64,000 bases of DNA. Origin: Borborobacter arsenicus (GTDB taxonomy: Bacteria; Pseudomonadota; Alphaproteobacteria; Rhizobiales; Rhizobiaceae). Below the pieces are notes generated by a model that worked only from the letters and a program-made list of their open reading frames with translations, ran no database searches and was not told the DNA's origin. Location: NCBI RefSeq assembly GCF_003934165.1, contig NZ_ML133510.1, positions 154,810 to 218,809 of the forward strand, written 5' to 3'. A program made the translations under genes and the position numbers. Every line of letters starts with the position of its first letter. Positions within the stretch are counted from its first letter, which is position 1. Positions 35,204 through 44,679 of this stretch are shown one piece after another.

Positions 35204-36085
35204 TCAGCGCGTCGGCACTGGATGTTCGCCGCGATAGTCGTAGAAGCCGCGTCCCGTCTTGCGGCCGAGCCAGCCGGCCTCGACATATTTCACCAGAAGC
35301 GGGCAGGGGCGGTATTTGGAATCCGACAGGCCCTCATGCAGGACCTGCATGATGGACAGGCAGGTGTCTAGCCCGATGAAATCGGCAAGCTGAAGCGGCC
35401 CCATCGGGTGGTTGGCGCCAAGTTTCATCGCCGTGTCGATGGCTTCGACAGTGCCGACGCCCTCATAGAGCGTATAGATCGCCTCGTTGATCATCGGCAG
35501 CAGGATGCGGTTGACGATGAAAGCCGGAAAATCTTCCGAAACCGTCGTGGTCTTGTCGAGCGAATGGACAAATTGCTGCGCCGTCTCGAACGTTTCGTTC
35601 TCGGTGGCGATGCCGCGCACCAGTTCCACCAGCTTCATGACCGGCACGGGGTTCATGAAATGTATGCCGATGAAGCGCTCGGGCCGGTCCGTCTGGGCCG
35701 CAAGCCGCGTGATCGAGATCGAGGAGGTATTGGTGGCGAGGATCGCTTCTGGGTTCAGCAGCGGACAGAGCTGCGCATAGATCTTGCGCTTGATCGTCTC
35801 GTCTTCGGTCGCCGCTTCGATCACCAGGTCGGAGCCGGCAAGGTCCGCCATTGCCGGTGCGCTCGAAATCCGCGACAGCGCCTCCTTGCGGTGAGCTTCG
35901 TCGAGCTTTCCGGCGCCCACCTGCCGGGCCATGTTGCCGCTGATGGTGGCGATGCCCTTCTGGATGCTGTCGTTGGAAATATCGTAGAGCAGTACCTTGT
36001 AGCCAGCCAGCGCCGCGACATGGGCAATGCCGCCGCCCATCTGGCCCGCGCCGATGATCCCGATCGTCTCCAATCTGCTGCTCAT
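35204..36085 (-). CDS. 3-hydroxybutyryl-CoA dehydrogenase
   Basis: A 293-aa 3-hydroxyacyl-CoA dehydrogenase. The NAD loop is [14 protein letters not shown] (8-21). The catalytic histidine is in [17 protein letters not shown] and the C-terminal domain has [11 protein letters not shown] and [18 protein letters not shown]. It interconverts acetoacetyl-CoA and 3-hydroxybutyryl-CoA in the cytosol. It follows etfBA on the same strand behind a strong terminator, a neighbourhood that suggests short-chain acyl-CoA or PHB metabolism. Confidence 0.94.
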   Translation of the reverse strand: MSSRLETIGIIGAGQMGGGIAHVAALAGYKVLLYDISNDSIQKGIATISGNMARQVGAGKLDEAHRKEALSRISSAPAMADLAGSDLVIEAATEDETIKRKIYAQLCPLLNPEAILATNTSSISITRLAAQTDRPERFIGIHFMNPVPVMKLVELVRGIATENETFETAQQFVHSLDKTTTVSEDFPAFIVNRILLPMINEAIYTLYEGVGTVEAIDTAMKLGANHPMGPLQLADFIGLDTCLSIMQVLHEGLSDSKYRPCPLLVKYVEAGWLGRKTGRGFYDYRGEHPVPTR

Positions 36086-36143
36086 TACACTGATCCCGTC
36101 AAAGAGCTTTTTTTCAGCTCATCTTTTGTGCAGTGCAAACTAA

Positions 36144-36175
36144 GAGAGCGGGGAGACTTCGTCTACCCCGCTCTC
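36144..36175 (-). terminator. Strong terminator after etfA
   Basis: GAGAGCGGGG (36144-36153) pairs with CCCCGCTCTC (36166-36175), extended inside by AGAC/GTCT with a TTC loop, giving about 14 base pairs. On the minus strand it follows the etfA stop by 29 bases and is trailed by TTAGTTTG. It should separate etfBA from the downstream dehydrogenase gene. Confidence 0.8.
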
Positions 36176-36203
36176 ACAATTTTGTGCGCTGTTGCAGCTA
36201 AAG

Positions 36204-37133
36204 TCAAAGCGCCTTTTCAAGCTCCGGCAGGATGGTGAAGAGGTCGCCGACGATGCCGTAATCGGCCACCTGGAAGATCGGGGCTTCCTCATCCTTGTTG
36301 ATGGCGACGATGACCTTCGAGTCCTTCATGCCGGCCAGGTGCTGGATGGCGCCCGAAATGCCGCAGGCGATGTAGAGGTCGGGTGCCACCACCTTGCCGG
36401 TCTGGCCGACCTGCCAGTCGTTGGGTGCGTAACCGGCATCGACGGCCGCACGGCTTGCGCCGACGGCTGCACCCAGCTTGTCGGCGACCGGCAGGATGAC
36501 CTCCTGGAACTTCTCCGAGGAACCGAGTGCGCGGCCGCCCGAGATGATGATCTTGGCCGAGGTCAGTTCAGGACGGTCGCTGCCCGACAGCTTGTTTTCG
36601 ACGAAGGTCGAGAGGCCGGGATTGGCCGCGGCACTGACCGTCTCGACCGCAGCCGAACCGCCTTCGCCGACAGCCTGGAAGGAAGCCGTGCGCACGGTGA
36701 TGACCTTCTTGGCCTCGCCCGACTGCACCGTCTGGATGGCGTTGCCGGCATAGATCGGGCGCTTGAAGGTGTCCGGGCTCACCACTTCGATGATTTCGGA
36801 GATCTGCGCCACATCGAGCAGGGCCGCGATGCGCGGGGAGACGTTCTTGCCGCTGGCGGTCGCCGGCGCGAGAATGGCGTCATAGCCGCCTGCCAGCGAC
36901 ACGACGAGGGCGGCCAGCGGCTCGGCCAGACGCTGCTCGAGTTCGTCGGCTTCGGCCAAAAGCACCTTGCGCGCGCCCTTCAGCTTGGCCGCCTGATCGG
37001 CGGCAGCCTTGGCGCCCTTGCCGGCAACCAGCACGTCCACATCGGAGCCGATCTGGAGGGCGGCCGAAAGCGCCTTGGCCGTCTGGTCGGACAGCGATGC
37101 ATTGTCATGTTCGGCGATGAGGAGAATTGCCAT
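36204..37133 (-). CDS. etfA: Electron transfer flavoprotein subunit alpha
   Basis: A 309-aa ETF alpha subunit. The C-terminal FAD domain has the family signature [17 protein letters not shown] followed by [15 protein letters not shown]. The N-terminal adenine-nucleotide-like domain is complete. With EtfB it carries electrons from acyl-CoA dehydrogenases to ETF-ubiquinone oxidoreductase. Lies 20 bp after etfB on the same strand, so etfBA is one operon ending at a strong hairpin. Confidence 0.96.
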   Translation of the reverse strand: MAILLIAEHDNASLSDQTAKALSAALQIGSDVDVLVAGKGAKAAADQAAKLKGARKVLLAEADELEQRLAEPLAALVVSLAGGYDAILAPATASGKNVSPRIAALLDVAQISEIIEVVSPDTFKRPIYAGNAIQTVQSGEAKKVITVRTASFQAVGEGGSAAVETVSAAANPGLSTFVENKLSGSDRPELTSAKIIISGGRALGSSEKFQEVILPVADKLGAAVGASRAAVDAGYAPNDWQVGQTGKVVAPDLYIACGISGAIQHLAGMKDSKVIVAINKDEEAPIFQVADYGIVGDLFTILPELEKAL

Positions 37134-37153
37134 GTCTGTTATCCTTCCGAACC

Positions 37154-37903
37154 TTAGAGCACGCCGGCTTCGTTCTTGAGCTTGTCGACCAGTTCGGCCA
37201 CGGTCTTGACCTTGACGCCCGCCTTGCGGCCGCCGGGCTCCTCGGTCTTCAGCACCTTCAGGCGGGGAGCCACATCGGCACCGAAATCGGCCGGGGTCTT
37301 CTCATCCAGCGGCTTCTTCTTGGCCTTCATGATGTTGGGCAGCGAAGCGTAGCGCGGCTGATTGAGGCGAAGGTCGGTGGTGATGATTGCCGGCATCTTC
37401 AGGCTCACCGTCTGCAAGCCGCCATCGACCTCGCGCGTCACCTTGGCCTGATCGCCCTCGATCTCGACCTTGGAGGCAAACGTGCCCTGGGCCCAGCCCA
37501 GAAGGGCCGACAGCATCTGGCCGGTCTGGTTGGCGTCGTCGTCGATCGCCTGCTTGCCGAGGATGACCAGGCCGGGCTGTTCGGCCTCGACCACGCCCTT
37601 CAGCACCTTGGCGACGCCGAGCGGCTCGGTTTCGCCCTCGACCTTGACCAGGATGGCGCGGTCCGCACCCATGGCGAGCGCTGTGCGCAGCGTCTCTTGC
37701 GCCTGCGCCGGACCGATCGAGACCACCACGATTTCCTCGACCTTGCCGACCTCCTTCAGACGGATCGCTTCTTCCACGGCGATCTCGTCGAATGGGTTCA
37801 TCGACATCTTCACATTGGCAAGCTCAACGCCCGAGCCGTCCGACTTCACGCGAATCTTCACATTGTAGTCGACAACCCGCTTCACGGGGACGAGAACTTT
37901 CAT
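37154..37903 (-). CDS. etfB: Electron transfer flavoprotein subunit beta
   Basis: A 249-aa ETF beta subunit: start [20 protein letters not shown], the [14 protein letters not shown] stretch, and the recognition-loop region VARVLK-like segment [21 protein letters not shown] followed by [16 protein letters not shown]. It binds AMP and forms the heterodimer with EtfA. First gene of etfBA; the 208-bp gap upstream (37904-38111) must hold the promoter, but I see no distinctive site there. Confidence 0.96.
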   Translation of the reverse strand: MKVLVPVKRVVDYNVKIRVKSDGSGVELANVKMSMNPFDEIAVEEAIRLKEVGKVEEIVVVSIGPAQAQETLRTALAMGADRAILVKVEGETEPLGVAKVLKGVVEAEQPGLVILGKQAIDDDANQTGQMLSALLGWAQGTFASKVEIEGDQAKVTREVDGGLQTVSLKMPAIITTDLRLNQPRYASLPNIMKAKKKPLDEKTPADFGADVAPRLKVLKTEEPGGRKAGVKVKTVAELVDKLKNEAGVL

Positions 37904-38111
37904 GTGCTTCTCACCTCTTCTGATGATTTCGCAGCGCCCTAGCAGGGCTCGCCGCTGCCCATTTGCCGATTGACGACATATAGAGCGATAAAAACGGAAA
38001 CTTCATGCGCTTGCGGTGGCGGCGTGGCTTCCGTAAGCGGCCGGACCCTAGTTATCGAGGGAAGGCGCGTCAATATCCGGCGAACGTCCTAATCGGTTGA
38101 ACCAGCCGAAA

Positions 38112-38882
38112 CTATTGTCTTCCCCAGCGCGGCGCGGTTTCAGATGGCTTGGGTTGGGCGACGCTCGTCTGATCGATCCTGACAGCGCGCGGCGTCACGA
38201 TGTGCCGATCGAGAAGGGGTACGTCCTGGCGGCGCAGGATCACGATCAGCACTGCCCCCGCGACGATGCCGCCAATGTGGCATGCCCATGAAATCTGGTC
38301 CTCGCCGCCGAGCAAGAACATGAAGAACTGGAACACGACCCATAGGCCGAGTGTGATATAGGCCGGGATGCGCAAGGGTATGCGGCCGAAGGCGAGGATC
38401 CAGATTTTCACCCTCGGGTGCAGGATCAGATAGGCCGCGACAATACCGGCAATCGCACCCGATGCACCGATCAGCGGCATTTGCGAATCGGGCGCGACCA
38501 GGCCATGCACAACCGCGCCCGAGATCGCGCACAGCAGATAAAAGACCAGATAGCGGAAATGACCGAGTGCGTCCTCGACATTGTCGCCAAACACCCACAG
38601 GAACAGCATGTTGCCGCCGAGGTGGAAGATGTCGCCATGCAGGAAGGCATAGGTGATATAGGTCAGATATCCCGGCACCAGCGCATATTCGGGCGGCAGT
38701 TCGGCAGTGTCGAAAGCCACCGACGGGATATAGCCGAGGCTGACGGCAGCGATCTGCGCTGCATGTTCGCTGCCGAAGGAGGTGAAGAAATAGATGCCGA
38801 TATTGGTGACGATCAACGCGATCGTCACATATTGATGCTTGATGTGTTTCAGGCTGTTGGCATCGTGCAGCGGAATGAACAT
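38112..38882 (-). CDS. Rhomboid-family intramembrane serine protease
   Basis: A 256-aa membrane protease with six or seven helices. The catalytic dyad is S141 in LIGASGAIAG and H202 in ISWACHIGG, and the oxyanion-side motif HLGGN (H87, N91) is present, so it should be active. The C-terminal cytosolic tail is short and proline/arginine-rich. Substrates unknown. It lies downstream of the adenosyltransferase on the same strand, separated by a palindromic repeat. Confidence 0.92.
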   Translation of the reverse strand: MFIPLHDANSLKHIKHQYVTIALIVTNIGIYFFTSFGSEHAAQIAAVSLGYIPSVAFDTAELPPEYALVPGYLTYITYAFLHGDIFHLGGNMLFLWVFGDNVEDALGHFRYLVFYLLCAISGAVVHGLVAPDSQMPLIGASGAIAGIVAAYLILHPRVKIWILAFGRIPLRIPAYITLGLWVVFQFFMFLLGGEDQISWACHIGGIVAGAVLIVILRRQDVPLLDRHIVTPRAVRIDQTSVAQPKPSETAPRWGRQ

Positions 38883-38910
38883 CGCCTCGTTTTCCGCTCC
38901 CGCGACATAC

Positions 38911-39011
38911 TAGAGCGGCGGACGCCCGGATAACCCGGGTTGCCGCTCTATCCGTTGGTTTGCCGCATTTGTAGAACGCCAAGCGATTCCACTTGGCTGC
39001 ACAATGCTCTA
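38911..39011 (-). repeat. Two-hairpin palindromic repeat, copy 2
   Basis: Read on the minus strand: TAGAGCATTGTGCAG, then a stem CCAAG/CTTGG around TGGAATCG, then AAATGCGGCAAACCAAC. The second hairpin is TAGAGCGGC/GCCGCTCTA with inner CCCGG/CCGGG. It matches the copy at 46990-47092 over its whole length with scattered changes. It starts inside the adenosyltransferase stop codon region and ends 28 bp before the rhomboid start. Confidence 0.8.
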
Positions 39012-39590
39012 ACGATTCTTGCCCGGTACCCATAGCACATCGGCGTTTCCGTTGTCATTGACGCAGCGGGCCGCCACGAACAGCAGGTCGGAGACGCGGT
39101 TGATGTATTTGATGCCGTCGCGGTTGACATGCTCGTCCGGGTCCTGCGCCAGCGCTACCATAGCCCGTTCGGCACGCCTTGCGACGGTGCGGGCAAGGTG
39201 AAGGGCTGCCGCAGCCGGCGAGCCGCCATTCAACACGAATGAGCGAAGGGGCTGCAGGTTCTTGTTCAGAAGATCGATATCGGCTTCGAGGCGCTCCACC
39301 TGCGAGGCAATGATCCGCAACGGTTCGTAATCCAGCTTCTTGCCGGTATCGGGGGTCGCCAGGTCGGCGCCAAGATCGAACAGATCGTTCTGGATACGCG
39401 AGAGGATGGCGTCGAGTTCGGGATAGGCCGTGCCGGTATGTACGCGCGCCATCCCGATGCAGGCATTGGCCTCATCCACCGTCCCGTAAGCCTCTACGCG
39501 CAAGTCGGATTTCAGTCGCCTTTCGCCGCTGCCCAGGCCGGTCGTGCCATCGTCGCCGGTTCGGGTATAGATCTTGTTCAGTCGTACCAT
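39009..39590 (-). CDS. Cob(I)alamin adenosyltransferase, PduO type
   Basis: A 193-aa ATP:corrinoid adenosyltransferase making adenosylcobalamin. The PduO hallmark TRTGDDGTTGLGSGERRLKSD is at the N-terminus, followed by VEAYGTVDEANACIG; the active-site arginine/aspartate region RRAERAMVALAQDPDEHVNRDGIKYINRVSDLLF is present at the C-terminus. Cytosolic trimer in known cases. Last codon overlaps the end of the palindromic repeat. Upstream lies the HIG1-domain gene in the same direction. Confidence 0.94.
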   Translation of the reverse strand: MVRLNKIYTRTGDDGTTGLGSGERRLKSDLRVEAYGTVDEANACIGMARVHTGTAYPELDAILSRIQNDLFDLGADLATPDTGKKLDYEPLRIIASQVERLEADIDLLNKNLQPLRSFVLNGGSPAAAALHLARTVARRAERAMVALAQDPDEHVNRDGIKYINRVSDLLFVAARCVNDNGNADVLWVPGKNR

Positions 39591-39617
39591 TCCTGACCTC
39601 CACGCAGCGAGTCGCCG

Positions 39618-39809
39618 CTACCCGCGATTGAAATAGACCGCCAGCAGGATCAGCACCAGCGCGATGAATTGCAGTAGCACGCGCAACTGCATGAGCTTGT
39701 TGGACGTGTTGCCCGAGCCGCCGCGCATCATGTTCATCAGACCGCGGATCAGCACCACCACGACAGCGAACATGACGACGATAGCGAAGATATTGAAGGC
39801 AGTTGCCAT
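39618..39809 (-). CDS. HIG1-domain twin-transmembrane small protein
   Basis: A 63-aa protein with two helices: FNIFAIVVMFAVVVVLIRGLMNMMRG and, after a basic turn with SNKLMQLRVLLQF, a second helix IALVLILLAVYF. This twin-helix form with the RG...SNKLMQ.R linker is the bacterial HIG1 type, related to mitochondrial respiratory supercomplex factors. It lies 27 bp upstream of the adenosyltransferase gene and 21 bp downstream of the SDR gene, so the three may share a transcript. Confidence 0.85.
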   Translation of the reverse strand: MATAFNIFAIVVMFAVVVVLIRGLMNMMRGGSGNTSNKLMQLRVLLQFIALVLILLAVYFNRG

Positions 39810-39830
39810 AGGGGGATTCCAGCTTGTTGG

Positions 39831-40697
39831 TCAGGCCTGCGAGGCAAGCACACGATAGAAAAGCGCGGCGGGCAGAATGCGTTTCAGCACTACACCAATC
39901 CGGGCAGGCAATGTCACCACATAATGCGGCCTGGGCCTTGGCGACAGCAGGGCGTGGCGCAATACCGCATAGACCGCATCGGACTTGAGCTTCAGGCGGG
40001 ACTTCGAGCCGCCAGCCCGCAGCCGCGCCAATTGCCGTTCATAGTCCTTGGCGTGGACCGAATTTTCGTGGTCGATGTTCTTGAGGAACCAGGCCAGCCC
40101 GTTGGAGGCGATTTTCGATTCGATGGGGCCGGGTTCGATCAGCGAGACATGGATGCCCGATCCTTCGAGTTCGGCGCGCATGCACAGGGTCAATCCCTCC
40201 AGTGCATGCTTGGAAGCGGCATAGGCGCCGCGCCACTTCACCGGGGTCAGGCCGAGGATCGAGGAGCAGTTGACGATACGGCCGTGGCCCTGTGCCCGCA
40301 TCACCGGGACGATGCGCCGGGTCAGGTCGTGCCAGCCGAAGAGATTGGCCTCGAACTGTTCGCGCAGCGCCTCGACCGGCAAATCCTCCACCGCGCCGGC
40401 CTGCGCGTGGGCTCCGTTGTTGTAGAGTGCGTCAAGCCTGCCGCCCGTGCGCTCCATCACGGCCGACACGAGGGCCGCGATCGAAGCGGGCTCGCGATAG
40501 TCGAGATAGAAAGCTTCGATGCCCTCCGCCTCGAGGGCAGCAATGTCTTCCGGCTTGCGCGCGGTGGCAAAGACGCGCCAGCCTTCGGCCTTCAGCGCGC
40601 GTGCGCAATAGGCGCCGATACCCGACGAGGCACCGGTCACGATGATGGTGCGCAACCCTTCGTCTGGAGAATTCGTTATTTTGCCAAGACTTGCCAT
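39831..40697 (-). CDS. Short-chain dehydrogenase/reductase
   Basis: A 288-aa classical SDR. The cofactor loop is TGASSGIG (21-28), NNGAHAQAG takes the NNAG position, the catalytic serine is in NCSSILG, and YxxxK is in GAYAASKHALEG. Residue pattern after strand 2 (TARKPED) favours NADP. The C-terminal extension with basic residues resembles SDRs acting on lipids. Substrate unknown. I use the ATG at 40697; the frame to 40766 overlaps the divergent yihY start. Confidence 0.88.
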   Translation of the reverse strand: MASLGKITNSPDEGLRTIIVTGASSGIGAYCARALKAEGWRVFATARKPEDIAALEAEGIEAFYLDYREPASIAALVSAVMERTGGRLDALYNNGAHAQAGAVEDLPVEALREQFEANLFGWHDLTRRIVPVMRAQGHGRIVNCSSILGLTPVKWRGAYAASKHALEGLTLCMRAELEGSGIHVSLIEPGPIESKIASNGLAWFLKNIDHENSVHAKDYERQLARLRAGGSKSRLKLKSDAVYAVLRHALLSPRPRPHYVVTLPARIGVVLKRILPAALFYRVLASQA

Positions 40698-40765
40698 TTG
40701 CAGCGAACCCTTCCCATATTCGCGGCCGGGAGACAACGAGGGCAAACCAACCGGATGCAGGCGCA

Positions 40766-41617
40766 ATGAGAAAGATCGTCGCCATACGCCGCGTCCTTTT
40801 CGATGCGCTGGGTCACTTCAATGACGATGACGGCTGGTCGATGGCCAGTCACCTGGCCATTACCGCGCTGATGGCGCTGTTTCCCTTCCTCATCTTCGCG
40901 ACCACGCTCGCCAGCTTCCTCGGCGCCCAGGCATTTGCGGAGACGGCGGTCCACATCGTCTTCGATACATGGCCCGAACAGATTGCCGCCCCCATCGCAC
41001 GCGAAGTGGTCAATGTGCTGACCGTCCAGCGCAGCGACCTCCTGACCTTCGGCGTGGTGCTGGCGGCGTTTTTTGCCTCGAACGGCATCGAGGCGTTGCG
41101 CACCTCGCTCAACCGCGCCTATCGCGTCATCGAGACGCGCTCCTTCATCTATCGCCGCCTGCAAAGCCTTGCCTTCGTCGTCATCGCGACGGTCGGCTTC
41201 CTCGTCATCAGCGTGCTTCTGCTGTTTGCGCCGATTCTGGCCCGGCTGGCGCAAGCGAATTTCGAATGGGTCCGGCCCTATATGGGCACGATCACGCTTT
41301 GGCGTTTCATCATTGCCTCCACGGTGATCGTGCTCGGCCTGATCGCCGTGCATTTCTGGCTTCCGGCCGGCAAGCGGCGGTTCACGGCAATCGTGCCGGG
41401 AATCATCTTCACGCTGATAGGCTGGCTCGTGGGATCGACGATCTTTGCCGCCTATCTCGACCGGTTTTCCTCCTATGTGACCACCTATGCCGGTCTTGCC
41501 TCGATCATGATCGCGGTGGTCTTTCTCTACATCGTTTCGGCCATCTTCATTCTCGGCGGCGAATTGAACGCCGCCATCAGCCGCTATCTGGAAGCGCGAG
41601 CCCGCGTCGGCGCCTGA
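40766..41617 (+). CDS. YihY/BrkB-family membrane protein
   Basis: A 283-aa inner-membrane protein with about six helices. It has the family-typical ASHLAITALMALFPFLIFATTL near the N-terminus, LNRAYRVIETRSFIYRRL in the middle loop, and ILGGELNAAISRY at the C-terminus. Often annotated ribonuclease BN or virulence factor BrkB, but the RNase label is a known misassignment and the function is unknown. Ends with a 34-bp tail-to-tail overlap with the EamA gene. Confidence 0.9.
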   Translation: MRKIVAIRRVLFDALGHFNDDDGWSMASHLAITALMALFPFLIFATTLASFLGAQAFAETAVHIVFDTWPEQIAAPIAREVVNVLTVQRSDLLTFGVVLAAFFASNGIEALRTSLNRAYRVIETRSFIYRRLQSLAFVVIATVGFLVISVLLLFAPILARLAQANFEWVRPYMGTITLWRFIIASTVIVLGLIAVHFWLPAGKRRFTAIVPGIIFTLIGWLVGSTIFAAYLDRFSSYVTTYAGLASIMIAVVFLYIVSAIFILGGELNAAISRYLEARARVGA

Positions 41618-42489
41618 GCGCGTTCGGAAGGGGTTGCGGTCGCCAGCGCGACGCCGGCGGTCGCCAGCGCCATGCCGACCATTTGCACCAGGGTTAGTTC
41701 TTCCCCGAACAGCGCCCAGGCCATGACCGCGGTCACGACCGGAACGAGATAGAAAAGGGACGAAACCTTCGACATCTCGCCGTCGCGAATCATCACCATC
41801 AGCAGGAAGACGGCGCCGATGGAAAGCACCAGAACCAGCCAGGCCAGGGCAAAGATCAGTTCGCCGGTGATCTCCATCCGTTGCGTCTCGAATGCGAGCG
41901 ACCCCACACCCGTCAGAATTGCCGCGCCCAGATATTGATAGAGCGTTCCTGTCACGAGATCGCCGCCGGCGAAACGCTTCTGCCAAATTGTGCCCGCCGT
42001 TATGCTGCCCACGGCGATGAAAGCTGCGCATAGGGTGGACCAGGTTACGCCAATGCTCTTGTCGAGGGCGGGCGAAAGCACGATGACCACGCCGACAAAG
42101 CCAGCCATCAGGCCAGCCCAGTGTCGCGGGCCAATCCTCTCCCCAAGAAGCCGCCCGGCAACGAGCGCCGTGATCAGTGGCTGCAGCCCTGCAACCAGCG
42201 CCATCAGGCCGGCGGGGAGACCGTGGGCGATCGCCCAGAACACGCCGCCCAGATAGACGCCGTGCAACATCATCCCGGCAATTGCCGAATGCAGGGCATG
42301 TCTCGGCGTGATCTTGCGAGCCCCGATAACCAGGATGATCAGCACCAACAGCAGGAAGGCTAGCACAAAGCGGCCGGTAAGGAAGGTGAAGGGCTCCGCC
42401 CACGGCATGGCATAGCGTGCGCCGATGAAGCCGCTCGACCAGAGGACGACGAAGGTGGCGGGAATGAGCCGTTTGAGAACTGGAGGCAT
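41584..42489 (-). CDS. EamA/DMT-family transporter
   Basis: A 301-aa ten-helix drug/metabolite transporter with two EamA repeats: the first reads LWSSGFIGARYAMPWAEPFTF, the second includes YLVPVVTAVMAWALFGEELTLVQ. Substrate unknown; likely export of a small metabolite. Start at 42489 (MPPVLKRLIPATFVVLW) puts the first helix at the N-terminus; the longer frame to 42639 adds 50 unrelated residues. Overlaps the yihY 3' end by 34 bp. Confidence 0.88.
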   Translation of the reverse strand: MPPVLKRLIPATFVVLWSSGFIGARYAMPWAEPFTFLTGRFVLAFLLLVLIILVIGARKITPRHALHSAIAGMMLHGVYLGGVFWAIAHGLPAGLMALVAGLQPLITALVAGRLLGERIGPRHWAGLMAGFVGVVIVLSPALDKSIGVTWSTLCAAFIAVGSITAGTIWQKRFAGGDLVTGTLYQYLGAAILTGVGSLAFETQRMEITGELIFALAWLVLVLSIGAVFLLMVMIRDGEMSKVSSLFYLVPVVTAVMAWALFGEELTLVQMVGMALATAGVALATATPSERAQAPTRARASR

Positions 42490-42656
42490 GGCGGTGGAGT
42501 CCGTTGATCGACGGGACCGGAATACCGCCGCTGCGGCAATGGCTCTAATGCCATTCATTGCAGCAAGCAAAGCGAAACGATTGAACCATATACTGAGGGA
42601 AATTGAACCTGATGGGTTCACGGGACGAAGAAGTGTCACCTTCGACAGGAGCGGAC

Positions 42657-42947
42657 ATGCTTTGGAATCTCGATCCGGCCTGGTTGATGATGGCCGTCGC
42701 GGTCGTCTTGGTGGCGGCCGTCGTATTCGGTTCAGCGCTCGACGCCATCATGCGCGACGATGGCTTCGGTCCGATCGGCAACATGATCGTGTTCGTGGGC
42801 GGCTTCTTCGCCGCCATCCTGCTGGTCAATGTCTACGGGGTCAGCCTGCGTGACCTGACACTGGCGACCGTCACCGGCTTCGGGGGAGCCTTTGTGAGCT
42901 TCGCCATTCTGATGCTTCTCAAGGCCGGCGCAGCACGGCTGAGATAA
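42657..42947 (+). CDS. Small conserved membrane protein
   Basis: A 96-aa protein with three predicted helices (about residues 10-30, 42-62 and 68-90) and a short polar segment DAIMRDDGFGPIGN between the first two. I do not recognise a named family. Start at 42657 is chosen because AGGAG precedes it; an ATG at 42603 in frame lacks a site. It ends seven bases from the convergent gluQ stop. Confidence 0.78.
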   Translation: MLWNLDPAWLMMAVAVVLVAAVVFGSALDAIMRDDGFGPIGNMIVFVGGFFAAILLVNVYGVSLRDLTLATVTGFGGAFVSFAILMLLKAGAARLR

Positions 42948-42953
42948 ATAGGT

Positions 42954-43829
42954 TCACAGCCCGACCATGCGCCGGATTTCCACTGCCGTCCTGCCGTTTT
43001 CGCGAAGGGTCGCCAGGCCGGTATCCCGCTCGCTTTTCGACAGTTTCCGGCCGTCGGGATCGAGGATAAGCCTGTGGTGGAAATAGGCTGGCGCCGGCAA
43101 TCCAAGCAGTCGCTGCAGCAAACACTGAATGGCGGTGGCCTGGTAGAGATCGCGCCCACGCACGACATGGCTGATGTCCTGCAATGCATCGTCGGCGACG
43201 ACCGACAGGTGATAGCTGGTGGGGATGTCCTTGCGCGCGATCACCACATCGCCCCATTGCTGCGGGCACGCTTCGACCTCGTGAGAGGTGGTCAGAGACT
43301 CATCGTCAAGCTCAGTCCATGACAACGGCGCGGGCAGGCGCGACAGCGCAGCCTCGGTGTCCAGCCGCCACGCAAAGGGCTCGCCGGCAGCGATACGGCG
43401 CTGGCGCTCGGCATGCGGCAATCGCTTGTCGGCGGCCGGATAGAGGGGCACGCCGTCGGGGTCGCGCGGCCAGACTCCGCCCTGCTGCTCACTTTCGGCG
43501 ATGGCGGCGCGAATCTCTCCCCGACTCATGAAAGCGGGATAGACCAGTTCCTCGCGGATCAGCCTTTGCAGAAGGCTTTCATAGGCTTCGAAATGGTCGG
43601 ATTGGCGGCGCACCGGTTGCTCCCATTCGATGCCAAGCCAAGCCAGATCCCTGAAGATGCCGGCCTCGAATTCGGGCGTGCAGCGGGTTACGTCGATGTC
43701 CTCGATCCGCAACAGGAATCGCCCGCCGCTTGTCTCAACCATCCTGGCGTTCAGCAGCGCCGAATAGGCATGGCCGAGATGAAGCTCGCCATTCGGGCTT
43801 GGGGCGAAACGAAAGACAGGAGTGTTCAT
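42954..43829 (-). CDS. gluQ: Glutamyl-queuosine tRNA(Asp) synthetase
   Basis: A 291-aa paralogue of the catalytic half of glutamyl-tRNA synthetase, lacking the anticodon-binding domain. HLGH (17-20) is the HIGH motif and KLSKS (262-266) the KMSKS motif. It attaches glutamate to the queuosine base of tRNA-Asp. The Cys zinc ligands of the E. coli enzyme are not present around residues 95-135. Start at 43829 (MNTPVFRFAPSPNGELH). Divergent from the AlkA-type gene; functionally linked to yhhQ at 11.9 kb. Confidence 0.93.
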   Translation of the reverse strand: MNTPVFRFAPSPNGELHLGHAYSALLNARMVETSGGRFLLRIEDIDVTRCTPEFEAGIFRDLAWLGIEWEQPVRRQSDHFEAYESLLQRLIREELVYPAFMSRGEIRAAIAESEQQGGVWPRDPDGVPLYPAADKRLPHAERQRRIAAGEPFAWRLDTEAALSRLPAPLSWTELDDESLTTSHEVEACPQQWGDVVIARKDIPTSYHLSVVADDALQDISHVVRGRDLYQATAIQCLLQRLLGLPAPAYFHHRLILDPDGRKLSKSERDTGLATLRENGRTAVEIRRMVGL

Positions 43830-43904
43830 TGCCGGGCAATTAGCGGGTTGAATCGACTGTCCGTCGATTGCTACTTTGGGACGCCAACCGGAACAAGCCA
43901 CACC

Positions 43905-44564
43905 ATGCGCCGTATCGCCAGTCTGGATGACATTTCTGCCGGGCTCGATGCGCTTTGTGCCATCGATCCACGCCTGGCAACCGTGCGCGCCACTGCCGGC
44001 GAGATTCCACTGCGGCTTTCGGAACCGGGCTTCACCAGCCTCGTCTCGATCATCGTGGCGCAACAGGTGTCGCGCGCCAGCGCCGATGCCATTTTCGGGC
44101 GTCTCGTCAAACTGGTCGATCCCTTGACCCCGCAGGCCTTGCTCGACGCCGGTGAATCGCTGTTTCGCGAGGCCGGCCTGTCGCGGCCCAAGCAGCGGAC
44201 GCTCCTTGCCGTTTCAGAGGCAGTATGCGATGGGCTCGACCTTCACCACCTTTGCAGGCTCGATGCGACAGACGCCATTGCGCGCATGACTTCCGTTTCC
44301 GGCATCGGGCCGTGGACGGCGCAATGCTATTTGCTGTTCTCGGCCGGACATCCGGACATATTTCCGGCCCGCGACGTCGCCCTGCAGTCGGCGGTAGGCC
44401 ACGCGCTCGGCCTGTCGCCTCGGCCCGATGAAAAAATACTCGGCTGCCTGGCCGAATCATGGGCGCCGTGGCGAGGTGTCGCGGCGCGTCTTTTCTGGGC
44501 CTATTACCGCGAAACACGCGGTCGTGATGGGGCGCCGCCGGTGCAAATCCAGGGAAAAGCCTGA
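43905..44564 (+). CDS. DNA-3-methyladenine glycosylase II (AlkA-like, HhH-GPD)
   Basis: A 219-aa HhH-GPD glycosylase. The helix-hairpin-helix reads MTSVSGIGPWTAQCYLLF and the catalytic aspartate follows in IFPARDVALQSAV; FTSLVSIIVAQQVSRASADAIF is the usual N-terminal helix pair. It lacks the N-terminal Ada-like domain of E. coli AlkA, as is common. Removes alkylated bases, complementing Mpg at 12.6 kb. Start at 43905; the frame continues far upstream on the back of gluQ and is not coding there. Confidence 0.92.
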   Translation: MRRIASLDDISAGLDALCAIDPRLATVRATAGEIPLRLSEPGFTSLVSIIVAQQVSRASADAIFGRLVKLVDPLTPQALLDAGESLFREAGLSRPKQRTLLAVSEAVCDGLDLHHLCRLDATDAIARMTSVSGIGPWTAQCYLLFSAGHPDIFPARDVALQSAVGHALGLSPRPDEKILGCLAESWAPWRGVAARLFWAYYRETRGRDGAPPVQIQGKA

Positions 44565-44679
44565 AATTTCCGGTTTTTTCTGTGGCACACAAATCCGCGA
44601 AAAAACTTCACATCGATGTCATGTAGGGCGTAGAATATCTGCGCACCTTGGTTGATCATCAATTCGGGAGTAGCTGCAA

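Noticed and set aside
40676-42403. 575-codon minus-strand frame opposite yihY
   Set aside because: Composition is Arg/Asp/His-rich as in shadow frames, and it covers two clear genes on both strands.
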